Assembly: GCF_049243985.1 (NCBI RefSeq)
Contig: NC_135372.1
Coordinates: 94,789,318 to 94,853,317 of the forward strand
Reading direction: 5' to 3'
Length of the DNA stretch: 64,000 nucleotides
Origin: Paroedura picta
Taxonomy: Eukaryota; Chordata; Lepidosauria; Squamata; Gekkonidae
The position numbers were made by a program, and so were the translations under genes. Of the stretch, positions 9,397 through 19,727 are shown piece by piece. Below the pieces are notes generated by a model that was given only the letters and a program-made list of their open reading frames with translations, did no database searches and was not told the DNA's origin. The number at the start of each line of letters is the position of its first letter. The stretch's first letter is position 1.

Positions 9397-12300
9397 GTGT
9401 GTAGTCGAGTATTTTTTTATGCTGTAAAGCCATTTTATGGGTGTTGCTTATGGTTTTAGTTTTTGTGAAAGAAAATAGCTGGTATTAACGTGGTGAAGGA
9501 GGACTTCAGTTTTAGGATTTGGTTTTGTATAATAAAATTAATGGGTCTGCATCTTAAGAATAGACTTGTGGTATTATCTTAAAGTTGGCTGAGCTAACCT
9601 TGTGGTTAATATCCTTGTGGTTTTGGAGAGATCTGTGCTCTGTTCCTGTCCTAAGGCCCCCTTAGCATAGTTCTGACTGCTCAGGGGATCTTTCAGTTTT
9701 CAAGGTGAACATCACCTTTCACTGGCACAAGTAGTAGACTTTGATTGCCACCTACAGTACTGTTCATGAAATATCCACATAGCCACTATATCCGGTATAG
9801 CTGGGAAATAAATGCATTTGAGATTTGTGCGTCACCAATGCTGATGCTACTGGATTCCTAGATAGGGTAGTATATAACAACTTTCCTTTACCATGCTGTC
9901 TTCCAGTCTGCTGTTTAATGAAGTTACCAGTGACACCCAAAAGCCTACGTGTGGCTTGGAATGCATATGATGGCATCCTTAAGCTATAGCACACCTTATG
10001 ATGGTACCCTCAGCTATGTTTTCTAAGCCAAATGCTCTTTCTCTCATTCATTATGATTTCTGCTTTGTAAACCAGATCAACTATGTGAAGGGAGACCTTT
10101 TTGCTTCTCCTGAAACAGATTCATTGGCTCATTGCATCAGTGAAGATTGTCACATGAGTGCTGGGATAGCTGCCATTTTTAAGAAAAAGTTTGGTGGTGT
10201 TCAGGAGCTCTTGAACCAGCGTAAGTGAACAGAACAGTGCAAACTAGAAATGCTTATACAATATAAAAATGTTGATTCTTTTTGAAGTCTTTGATACTTT
10301 TGGGTTAAGTACAGCCACATACATTTTTACTAAAATGAAGTATTTGTGGTCATGATAGCAAACCCCTGCTTTCCTGATGCGTTGTTCTGGATTGTGCCAT
10401 CTGAAGGGTAGCATTAAAATACTGACATCTTTGATTATGAATATTTGGAACCTGTAATGCTCACTGATTATTTTATTTATTTTATTACCTTTTTTACATT
10501 TTTATACTGCTCTCCCTTGTGGGCATAGGGTGGTTTACATAGAACAATAGAGAAAACACATTATTATGAACTTGTAGCATTTCTTACTTTAAGGAATCAA
10601 CAATTAGTTGAGACATTTCAAGTTTTCTTTTTATTCCTCCTTAGGAAAAACAACTGGGGAGGTTGCCGTTCTAAAGACAGAAAAACGATATGTGTACTAT
10701 CTGGTAAGAGTAGAGAGAACATATGACAGGAGTCTGGGCATGTGAACTGATTATAGTAGGGATAGATTTATGCATACAGTAGTGCTGCGTTTTCATTTAA
10801 GTGGTGAATCTGTCCACCCTCATCTTATATCCAGGTTGCCAGCAAAAAGAAATACTGTGGGGAGGTGGGTACATGATAAAGTGCTCTGTCCCCTGCAAGT
10901 AAGTTCTTGTGGGTTTTGTAGGGTCCAGCGCTGTGTACTGGTTGGAATCACACAGTTTTCCCAGGGAGAGACTGAAGGGGAAGGGGAGAAAACTGACAAC
11001 AGGGGGTAGATAAGGGTAGATTGGCTGACTGGAGAAGAGAAGAAGCCAGAAAATATAACAGACTATGGGGGGTTTTAGGAAAGAGAAAGAAGGAATGAGA
11101 TGCTCCTTTGCTTGTTTATACATGTGTGTGAAATCTTATCAGAAATTACAGATCAGAATATTTAACTACATAATTTCCTTTTTTTTCTTTTTTAGCTTGG
11201 TAAAGCACAAATGTAAAGTAAAGTGAGATACGGCTGTGTGATACAATCCTTAGTAAAATTATGCCCTATTTCCACTGACATCAGTGGTCTTCATCTTCTT
11301 TCTTTTTATCCTTTACCTGGTAATTGGTGGAGCAGGTTGTCCTCTCAGCCAATATGCTGCTTTAGGTGCCCCTGGTTTATGAGGCAGTCTGCTGGCGTTC
11401 ATTCTGCAGACATGGCCAAAGCTTTGCAGTCTGCACTTTTGGATTTGTTCTTTAATTTGTGGCTGGTTGTCACATTTTGTCCGAATTGTCTCGTTTAGAT
11501 TATGATCGCATAGAGAGACACCCAGAACCTGCTGCAGGCATCACATTTGGAAGGTCTCAACTTTGTTTATGTCAGGTTTTAGTAAAGTCTGTGTTTCCGA
11601 TCCATATAGGAGGATTGGCAGGATTAGTGCCCAGAAAACATGAACTTTGGTCTTGAGAGAGATGTTTGTCTTCTTCCAAAGGCACCATTTGAGTGTGGCA
11701 AATGCTGATGTTGCTTAGCCAATCCTATTGTGAGCTTCAGTGGTAGATGGCAGTTTCTTGCACCAATTTGGGCTCCATTGAGGCAGTGGTCCCCAACCTG
11801 CGGGCTGCGGCCCGGTGCCGGGCCGCGGCTCCCTCTCCCCGCCCCCCCCCGCAGTAAAAAACTTCCCAGGCCGCAAGCTTGCGGCCCGGGAAGCTTCTTA
11901 CTGCGGGAGGGCGGGGAGAGGGAATCAGGGCCGGGCCGCGCCCGTGCAGGCCGCGCCCACGCAGCCCGATCCGCGGGCGTGGCCCGCGGGTGCGGCCCGA
12001 TCCGTGGGTGCGGCTTGCGGGCGCGGCCCGATCTGCGGGCGCGGCTTGCGGGCGCGGCCCGAACCGTGGGTGCGGCCCGATGCCCTGCCGGTCCCCAGCC
12101 TAATAAAGGTTGGGGACCACTGCATTGAGGTATCTATTTGTCAGTGATCCATCTGTGGTTACAATTTTGGTTTTGTCCACATTTATTTTTAAGCCATAAG
12201 ATTGGGCGATGCAGGCAATGTAATATAGGATGTTAGTAGCCTTTGCATCTGTATCGACAAATATGGCACTATCATCTGCAAACATTAGATCTGTCAGGAA

Positions 12301-15300
12301 GTTCTTTTGGTCATATTGAACTCCATGTCTATTCTTGAATACTTTTCTCATAATGTCATCAACTACGATGTTAAAAATTAGGGGAGAGGCCACATCTCTT
12401 TGGTGCACTCCAGTCTGGATGGTGAACTCCTCTGATAGTTTATTTCAAATTCTCACTTGGCTTGAACCATCTCTGCTGTTTGGAAGAGTGTGATTATTTT
12501 GAGGGGCAAATTTTCAGTTTCTAGTACCTTCCATAGAGAAGGCCAGTGGATACAGTCAAAAGCAGATTTGAAGTATAAAAAGACAATGACAGTTCTCTTT
12601 CCACACCTAATTCTTTCCTCTGCAAGTTGACGGATGGTGAACATTTGATCAATATGGCGCCAATGTGGCCTAAATCCTGCTTGCTCTTTTCTACTAGTCT
12701 CTTCAGTAGCCTTGTGTATATGATCTTAATTAACACTTTGCTAATAACTGACACAAGGCTGACGCTATGGAAATTCTTCCATTCTCAGTTGTCACCTTCA
12801 GGATTGGCACTATGATGGCTTTCTTCCATGTTGATAGAACGCATTCTGGGCACCAAATGAGAGTTAAGAGGGTGGATCTGCTGTAGCAGAATGTCTCCCT
12901 CAGTTTTAATCATTTCAGCAGTAACTTGGTCTGCTCCAAGTGCCTTTCCATTCTTTAATGATTTTATTGTGCTTTTTAGTTCATTGATAGTTGGCTCATT
13001 GCTGATGTTTTTAATTGCATGTATTTTAATTGTGGTCTGAATGACTGTAAATAAAATATTTATTGGCTCATTGCTGATGAATATATTTTCTGGCAAGTCA
13101 ATAAAGTGGTGGTATTGGTGGTGGTCTATGAGGTCTCTAGAAGAGTGTAAGCACTGATAATGATAGTATTTCCATGTCCATTGACTGATACAATTTAGAA
13201 AGACATAAGATTAAGATTATAACCTGTGTCCAATTTTTGGCAAATCCTAGCATATTTCATTTTAATTATTTATTCAAAATAGTAAAATTAAGAAAAATGT
13301 TTTTATACCCTGCTTTTTTCTACGTTCTCAAAACAGCTTACAGTCTTCTTCCTTTCCTCTCCCTACAAACAGGTACCTTGTGTGGTAGGTGGGGCTGAGA
13401 GAGCTCTGAGAACTGTGACTTCCCTAAGGTCACCTAGCAGATTGCACATGGAGGAATGGGGAATCAAACATGTTTCTCCGAATTAGAGGCCCTCACTCTT
13501 AGCCACCACATCATGTTGGCTCTAAATAACACAAGATAGAGTGTGATCTATCCTTGTTTTGTTGTTAAAAGAACACTGGAGGACTGTGTTGCTATCATAA
13601 GCCCTTAATAAAGTTGAACTCAATGGGAATTTCTTGTAAGCAGACATAAATAGGATCATGCTTCAGATGTAAAAAGTATCTAATCCATGTCTGACTTTAC
13701 ACTTGTATTTAGATTACGAAAAACAAATACTTTCACAAGCCAACATATGACAATCTGCGAAACAGTTTAGAAGCTATGAAAATCCATTGCCTGAAGAATA
13801 GTGTAACTTGCATTTCTATGCCCAAGTAAGTAAAAATGGTGTCTGTGCAGCTGAAATATACTATCATATGGCAAACCATGGCAAATATACTATCCTCATA
13901 TGGCAAACCATGCTTTTTCATTATGGGGGTGCACCTTGGAAACATTTTGGTTTGTGAACTTCTTCCCTTCACATAGTTCAGATATTAATTACTTCTTGAT
14001 GAAAAGTCACAATTTGCCATTTCCTCCAAATTATAAATGATCCAAGTTTTTTCTTCACACAGTTTAATCCTTGTTGGGAAACAAGAAAACACATATGATG
14101 AAATGGCAAATTAATTTTCACATTGTGTACAATAGCTTGGAATGCATGAGCCTGAGTATTCTATGGCTTGTACCGATAATGCAAATTATAATTTATTGTT
14201 CTCTTATTCAGACAATAGAATAAAAACTGATGTGAGAGCCATATAGAATGCTGTATTTTCTGAGAACTGATCTCTGGACATCTTTGTGGTCCAAAAAAAC
14301 TGTTGGAAAAAAGCCAATAGATGATATTGTTAACTTGTTATAGCCACAGCGTGGAAAACTCTACTCATTTTATAATGAGAAACGTAGACTTTGTTTTAGT
14401 TTGCTGACTTCCTTAGTATCTAAAATTGCTAAACATACATTTTATAATATTATTGAATACACGGTAGCGTCCATTTTAATGTGATAATCATCATGCTGAC
14501 TTTATTACTTATTGACATTTGATTGATTCTGACCTTCCTATCAATTTTTAACTTTTTACTACTGCTTATTCCCATTTTAGTTCATAGTTGACTATTTTAG
14601 ATTAATGCTGTTATTTTTTACTAGGTTCAAAGCCCGTTCGTCAGAACAGGCTTTGAAAGCCTCCCCTCCTGCTGCAGCTGCCCAGCACACCCGGCAGCCC
14701 AGCGAGGCAGCTGGTGTACTGGGTGGGCGCGGGGAAGCCATGCCCGGTCCCCTCCCCGCCGGCGAGCCTGCGGCTTCCCCGGGGCTTGCCGAGCACACCC
14801 GCCGCCTTGCAGAGGCGGCAGGTGTGCTCGGCGAGCCCCATGGAAGCCGCCCGGGGGGGTGGTCGGGAGGCTGTGGGGTGTGCACTTTGCGCCTCCCGAC
14901 TGTGGGGTGTGCGCTTTGCGCCTCCCGACTGGCTAGAACTCTGTCCTGTCCTGGTGAGAGCCCAATCGAGTGGTTACATATGACATATGAGATTATATAT
15001 GTTTTTAAAAGTTTTTGTTTTTTCATTAGCTGTCTTGAGTATTATTTGTAATAGAAAGGTGGAGTATACTATTACATAATAAATGTGGATTCCATTTTAT
15101 TCCATTCTACTATGTGTGGTGGCATTTGCACAGTTTCTGATGTGAGATTATAATTACAGTTATAAAGTTGGTTCCCCTGGAAGCAAGTTTTGACACTCTG
15201 GAGTAAGCAGGGTAAGAAACATTCAGCACAGAGAGTTGTCAGGATGCTTCTTTAGCGATGGATCGGGTAGTAATACACATTTTAAAATGTTTTTAAAACC

Positions 15301-15462
15301 TTTGTGTGTATAGGAATTTCAAGAAAAGGCCTTTAATGCTTTGATTCTTTATCTTTCAGGATTGGGTGTGGCCTCGATCGCCTGGATTGGAGTAAAGTTT
15401 CATTAATGCTTGAAGAAGTATTTAAGGATACAAATATTAAAATCACAGTGTATACACTTTAA
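9364..15462 (+). CDS. OARD1: OARD1 (TARG1/C6orf130), ADP-ribose hydrolase, complete CDS in 5 exons
   Basis: OARD1 is a single-macrodomain enzyme that removes terminal ADP-ribose from glutamate and hydrolyses O-acetyl-ADP-ribose; it acts in the nucleus. The exons 9364-9396, 10076-10220, 10645-10703, 13713-13825 and 15360-15462 sum to 453 nt, giving 150 aa (human 152). All introns are GT-AG and the phases join without gaps. Landmarks: [20 protein letters not shown] (14-33), [13 protein letters not shown] (46-58), GEVAVLK (64-70), HKPTYDNL (87-94), [14 protein letters not shown] (114-127), C-terminus KITVYTL. The catalytic lysine (K82, human K84) and aspartate (D123, human D125) are present. The human GAGIA loop reads SAGIA (39-43), a Gly-to-Ser change. 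The start was chosen to match human MASSL..; the first exon is poorly conserved. Confidence 0.96.
10076..10220 (+). CDS. OARD1: OARD1 coding exon 2
   Basis: Acceptor TTTGTAAACCAG, donor CCAGC|GTAAGT. Encodes [15 protein letters not shown] through LLNQ plus the first base of Arg60. Holds the first half of the macrodomain ADP-ribose pocket. Confidence 0.96.
10645..10703 (+). CDS. OARD1: OARD1 coding exon 3
   Basis: Acceptor TCCTCCTTAG, donor CTG|GTAAGAG. Encodes (R)[19 protein letters not shown]. Confidence 0.94.
11223..13110 (-). mobile_element. Non-LTR retrotransposon (LINE) fragment of unassigned clade, split by a hAT insertion
   Basis: On the minus strand the RT landmarks appear in order: [21 protein letters not shown] (12990s), [18 protein letters not shown] (12560s), [23 protein letters not shown] with the FADD active site (12280s), [12 protein letters not shown] (12170s). 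Left of the hAT insertion comes a [16 protein letters not shown] / [16 protein letters not shown]-terminal block (11.5-11.65 kb). Stops and frame changes break the ORF. It is neither CR1, L2 nor Bov-B by eye. It sits in OARD1 intron 3, antisense to the gene. Confidence 0.8.
11784..12122 (+). mobile_element. hAT-type MITE, GGTCCCCAACC family, copy 3 (variant core), inside the LINE
   Basis: Ends CAGTGGTCCCCAACC and GGTTGGGGACCACTG. The flanks are CATTGAGG at 11776-11783 and CATTGAGG at 12123-12130, a perfect 8-bp duplication. The core differs from copies 1, 2 and 4: it is almost all G+C and contains imperfect tandem units of GGGCGCGGCCCGAT-type sequence (11940-12080). The insertion interrupts the LINE at 11223-13110 and so is younger than it. 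Confidence 0.94.
13290..13530 (-). repeat. tRNA-derived SINE, decayed, minus orientation
   Basis: The minus-strand order matches the SINEs at 46.95 and 47.68 kb: a tRNA-like head near 13527, a middle AGGTCACC..CAG block, GTGGGGCTGAGAG, and a tail ending in the TTTATACCC-type 3' end near 13300. The polymerase III boxes are degraded. Confidence 0.6.
13713..13825 (+). CDS. OARD1: OARD1 coding exon 4 (catalytic lysine)
   Basis: Acceptor TTGTATTTAG, donor CCCAA|GTAAGTA. Encodes [14 protein letters not shown].. to ..CISMP plus two bases of Lys117. It carries catalytic K82. Confidence 0.95.
13826..14620. other. OARD1 intron 4, left part, no feature seen
   Basis: AT-rich. A short direct repeat of TATACTATC..ATATGGCAAACCATG occurs around 13855-13910. 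Nothing else recognised. Confidence 0.4.
14621..14992 (-). mobile_element. Helitron-like non-autonomous element A
   Basis: On the minus strand the 3' end has a stem-loop (13 of 14 bp paired, arms 14626-14639 and 14644-14657), then a few bases and CTAG at 14624-14621, followed by T. The likely 5' end is A|TC at 14992-14991. A 3' hairpin, CTRR end and A^T insertion with no target duplication is the Helitron signature. The core is GC-rich with two copies of a GTGGGGTGTGCGCTTTGCGCC-type 31-bp unit near 14873-14930. It sits in OARD1 intron 4. There is no Rep/helicase ORF. The 5' end is less sure than in elements B and C. Confidence 0.72.
15360..15462 (+). CDS. OARD1: OARD1 coding exon 5 (catalytic aspartate, stop)
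   Basis: Acceptor TTATCTTTCAG. Encodes (K)[14 protein letters not shown].. to ..KITVYTL and TAA at 15460-15462. D123 lies in GCGLD. Confidence 0.96.
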
Positions 15463-16354
15463 GGCAATTGTTTAATTATTTGTAATCTCCATTTGTTGTA
15501 ATTTTGTGTTTGTAACTGATTTGGAATAAGATGGTGGGCCGATCAAAACTATGTTTTCATCCACCCTTCTAGATATTTATCCTTGCTAATGTTCAGTCAC
15601 ATATAATATTATGTACAAATTACACAGTGAAATCACTCAGGGATACTCTGTTTTAGTATTACAGCCAATCACCCTGTGTCTCTTTCTATCATTTTGCAAA
15701 TTGTCCAAGAAATTAAAAAATAAAACTTCTTTACATTTCAACGTTTGGTTAATTTTTTCACTGCAGTTTCATGTTTCAAACAATATGAAAAACTATGATA
15801 GTTCAGTAATATATTTAAAATGTATTTGCTGTTATTTAGTTTTACATACATTTATTTCCAAACATAAATTATTGTTTTGTAGAAGGGCTGCAATATCTTA
15901 TTTTGCACATATGAGTGTTCATGTGTATGTGTAATTCCTCTGAAATTCATAAAATATCCTCCATATGCTGGAGCCCCTTGTGTATTGGTACATAGGTGAA
16001 ACTTTTGCTCATAGCCACTATATTCTAGTTGTTTCACAAAGCAGTTATTAACTACTAGCAATGAAAAATGGGTACAACATAATTTAATTGAGCAACTATT
16101 AATAACCTTCTTTAAAGTGGCCACTATATTTAACATGGGAGGTTTCCATGTCTTGCCAAAATGTAGCCTTATCTCTTTCTGCAGTACTTAATCCTGTAGT
16201 CCAATGTCAGTGCTTTCAAGGTCATTTCTGAATTGGTTTTCATAGGTGCATGAAAAATAAATGTTCCTCCTTAGTATGTTAAAATAAATATTCATCTAAA
16301 ATGGTTCCATTGTACCTGAAGCTTTCTGTTGCATCTACAAATATTCAATGTATT
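15463..16354. other. OARD1 3' UTR and downstream sequence
   Basis: AT-rich. Candidate poly(A) hexamer at 15719. No repeats recognised. Confidence 0.45.
15719..15724 (+). terminator. Candidate OARD1 poly(A) signal
   Basis: The first AATAAA after the stop, about 257 nt into the 3' UTR. Other AATAAA hexamers follow near 16.26 kb, so the main site is uncertain. Confidence 0.4.
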
Positions 16355-16500
16355 TATTTATTTATATCTTACCTGTCACCTTAATGGAGACCCAAAGCAG
16401 TTTACCTAATTTTCCTCTCTTCCATTTTATCCTCACAACACTCCTGTGAGGTAGATCAGGCTGGAGTGTGTGACTGGCCCAAGATTGCCCAGTAAATTGT
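16355..16500 (-). repeat. SINE 3' half, minus orientation
   Basis: Shows the block CCCAAAGCAGTTTAC..CTCACAACACTCCTGTGAGGTAG..GGCCCAAG that is shared with the minus-orientation SINEs at 13.3, 43.2 and 49.6 kb. Truncated before the tRNA-like head. Confidence 0.55.
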
Positions 16501-16564
16501 CAAAGGCTTTCATGGCTGGTGCCAACTAGTTGCTGTGGGTTTTCTGGGTTATGTAATCTAGAAG

Positions 16565-16690
16565 TCTCCATGCCAAAGTGTGGAGCGTGTGATCAGTTGC
16601 TGGGCAGTTTATTTCTCAGATAAGACTGGAATGTGATACATTTCCCTCTTCCCAGCAACTGTTCACACACTCCACACTTTGGCATGGAGA
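16565..16690. repeat. Long inverted repeat (40-bp arms)
   Basis: Arms 16565-16604 and 16651-16690 match in 38 of 40 positions when one is reverse-complemented (both hold CCAAAGTGTGGAG), around a 46-bp spacer. Probably a fold-back MITE or part of one. No clear target duplication was found. Confidence 0.7.
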
Positions 16691-18830
16691 AATGTCCATG
16701 TTGGCAGGGGCTTTTGATAATTAGCCATGGACATCTGGAGAGCCACAGTTTGGCCACCTCTGCTCTATAGTGTCTGAATTAGTTATCTCATTGATTATTT
16801 TTAATTATTCAGGTATTTTTGATTTGTTCCATTGCCTATCTATTGCTTTTCTTTATGGCACATTATAAATTGGGTCATATGACTTAATCTATAGAAAGAG
16901 TATGTAGGCTCCTCCCCTCTACTCAGAACACCCCTTGTTATGTAAACATTAATGTGCCTAGGTTGTCTGGATACATAGTTACTACTATAGCAGTTGGTAT
17001 TACATCATTGGTTGCTTTCCTATTGGTGCAAAAGATAAAATAAAATGTATTTGTGTTGAACTCTTGACACAGTCCTGTCAGTTAGGGAATCTGTTTTTGA
17101 GTTGTAATATCTTTCTGTGTAAAAAAGCCTTAATGTGTACTCCTGTGCTGGGCCTTGTGTGGTAGCTGGAAAAGAGCTAGGTGATAGCCTGTAAGGCTAA
17201 TGCTCATAGTGGTTGTCCACCTGTATTTGGAGGATTTGATCAGGACTGAGCTTCAGGTCTAAATCATTTGTCTGTTGGCCAAACTGCTGATAATGAATAG
17301 TTATCATTTATATACCACCCCAGGGAGGGCGATATATAAATATATAAATTTATATAAATAGGGCAGTATATAAATATAAATATATATAAATATATAAATT
17401 ATATAAATTTATATAAATATAATAAATAAATAAAATAGTTGCATCACACCAATATACTGGTATCATTTTACTACATTATTCCAGCCCTTATCTGCTTTGT
17501 TTTCCTATTTATTTATTTGTTTGTTTATTTATTTATTTATTATTGTGTTTGCTAACTACCACTCAGATCCAGTTGGCTCGTAGTGGTTTACATAATTTAA
17601 AAAACCTCCACATTAAAAAAAACTTAGTTGTAAGTTGTAAGTTTTTCATGTCAGCAGCTCTGCCCTGGAGTGGGTATGTTCATTTTTTTTTTAAAGCTTT
17701 CACGTCATTTTGACACAGAATCATGCTGGTGAGAATGACCTTGTTGAAATATTTCTTACCCTGCCTGCTTGCCTGTGTTCAGGAAGCAGGATGGGGGAAC
17801 CTCTAAAACTCAAAGGTCAATAGTCAAAGGCATTCAGTCAAATTAGCAACAGCAAGGGCTATTTGTTTTATTGTCTTAGTTGCTCTGTTTACAATATGAA
17901 TACTTGTGATAAAAGAGATGCTGAGCATTACTTCTTACATTTGTTACAGAGAAGTTAACCATAATATTAAGCCACTGATTTCAGTTATGCACAGAGGAAG
18001 AAATAACAGCACATTTTATATACTTATTGCCATTACAAAAAGATCTGTACTATTTTTTTTTAAATGTTTCCTAAACTTAATTTGCAGTATTGTTTTAAAG
18101 GAAACTTTCTGATGTAATTTAATTTTTCTTCATGAAGTTTTAAATGAAAGAAATTTGCACTGCAGACTTTTAACTTCATTCCTGAACACAATGCTTTTGC
18201 TTTTCCAGCAGGGCAGCCGTATCTGTTTCAGACAACCAAATGCCTCCATGCAGCACGATAAATGTATTTTTAGTCAGCACAATGGCATGTTGACTAGAGA
18301 CGTTCAGTAGTATTTTCTGCTTGAGAGTGGGCCTGGAGGGCTAAAGGGAGTAGTCCCAGATGTCAGAGTATATCACGGTTGTCTCTCCATAGAACTGGCA
18401 GATCTCTTACAAGCAGGCCCTGAAGAGAGAAATTGAGACTTTGAGTTATTATTTTAAAATGTTCTGGTGTTTTACTATTCAAATAAGCTATGCATCCTGC
18501 AAACTGGATTATGTAAAATCATTTCCTCTAATGGAGGTGGGAGTTGTTTGGTTTTCTATCTCTTCACCCCTTGGACATGACACCTGGCATTACACAGAAG
18601 ACTTTTATTTTACACTATAGGATAGGATTTTCATTTGAATGTTGCTGTGTGCCTATTCCTGCAACATTAAAACGTGAAAAGCAAATGCTGTATTGCTTGC
18701 TTTAAATTGATGACATTCACATCACTGAATTTGAACTGCAGGGAAGGCACTACTATTTGAAACCTGCATCTGTATTAAACTTGCTACATATAATGTATTG
18801 AAATGACCAGTTTAGATAGAACTGGAGACA
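16691..18830. other. Intergenic, AT-rich low-complexity tracts
   Basis: Contains an AT-rich tract of TATAAAT units at about 17320-17430 and a TTTA/TTTG repeat at about 17505-17545. No exon was supported. Confidence 0.45.
18604..18609 (-). terminator. Candidate APOBEC2 poly(A) signal
   Basis: AATAAA on the minus strand (TTTATT on plus), about 580 nt past the stop. It is a single hexamer and the choice is uncertain. Confidence 0.25.
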
Positions 18831-18877
18831 TAAATTGCACCAACATATACAGATGCTGTATATGTTGGTGCAATTTA
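18831..18877. repeat. Perfect 22-bp hairpin
   Basis: Arms 18831-18852 and 18856-18877 are exact reverse complements around the 3-bp loop ATG. They read TAAATTGCACCAACATATAC.. and its mirror. It lies about 310 bp downstream of the APOBEC2 stop in gene sense, so it could be in the APOBEC2 3' UTR. Confidence 0.85.
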
Positions 18878-19186
18878 GGAAAAACTTCTAAGTGGTGTGG
18901 CAATTGGGCCAAATTATGAGGAATGACCTTCCATGCTGGAGGAGCTATATGGGGTCTCTTGTGTGGAAAGGGCTTTCTGCAACGGCTGTATCTCCCATGT
19001 AAATTACAAAGGAGTACTAAATCTGGCTGTTTTGAAAGAGGAAGGAAAGTATTATAAATGTAGCTACTACCCTGATCATCCTGTGCTTTATCTTAAATTT
19101 CCATCATTTGTCAGATTCAATTATGAGAAACAGATTCGATTATGAGTAGAAATACAGTTCTTAAAAGTCATATACTTACTTGAACC

Positions 19187-19727
19187 TCACTGCAAAACTT
19201 CAGCAAGCTTTTCATCATAAAACTGGAAGTTCTCTTGAATGTCCTCCCAGGGTTCAAATGCCTTTCCCTCTTCACCTTCCTCCTGCTCTACAAAATTCTT
19301 CCAGACGTACTCAAAGTCTTGAGGCTTCATTATCCTCATTTTGCAGCCTGCTGCCTTCATTTTCTTCAGGGCAGCCTGAATCTCAGGCTCCTCCCACATG
19401 AAGAGACGGCCAACCAGGATGGAGAGATGCAGGTTCTTATTTTTCTGCAGTGCCTTAGTTATCCGATCAGCACAGGACATGCAGGGGCTAGAAGAGACAT
19501 ACCAGGTGACACTGTAGCGCAGACCAGATTCACATGTGGGCAGTATGTTATTGAAGAAGGCGTCTTCTGCATGGGCCGCTGCATGTTCATCCTCCAGGTA
19601 ACCCCGGAAAGACTTTGACTCCTTGCCCTGAATCTCTATGATGTAACATAGGAAGGTCTTGTTCCTTCCAGAACTGTATTCTACATTCCTGAACTGGAAT
19701 TTGAAAAAGAAGGCTGGTAGCCGTTCC
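19187..19727 (-). CDS. APOBEC2: APOBEC2 coding exon 2 (deaminase domain)
   Basis: Acceptor TTTCCTGTACAG. Codes without a break from the last base of Gly43 to the TGA at 19189-19187. Contains the HAE and PCxxC zinc motifs. Confidence 0.97.

Larger units (their letters stand above)
9397..11222. other. OARD1 introns 1-2 and start of intron 3, no repeats recognised
   Basis: Outside exons 2 and 3 the sequence is ordinary intronic DNA. A short stretch at 10471-10540 (TTTATACTGCTCTCCC..) resembles the 3' end common to several LINE/SINE families but is too short to assign. Confidence 0.4.

Noticed and set aside
12100-13096. Host gene encoding a reverse transcriptase-like protein
   Set aside because: It is a broken LINE with stops and an inserted hAT.
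19235-19618. 127-codon plus-strand ORF
   Set aside because: Antisense shadow of APOBEC2 coding exon 2.
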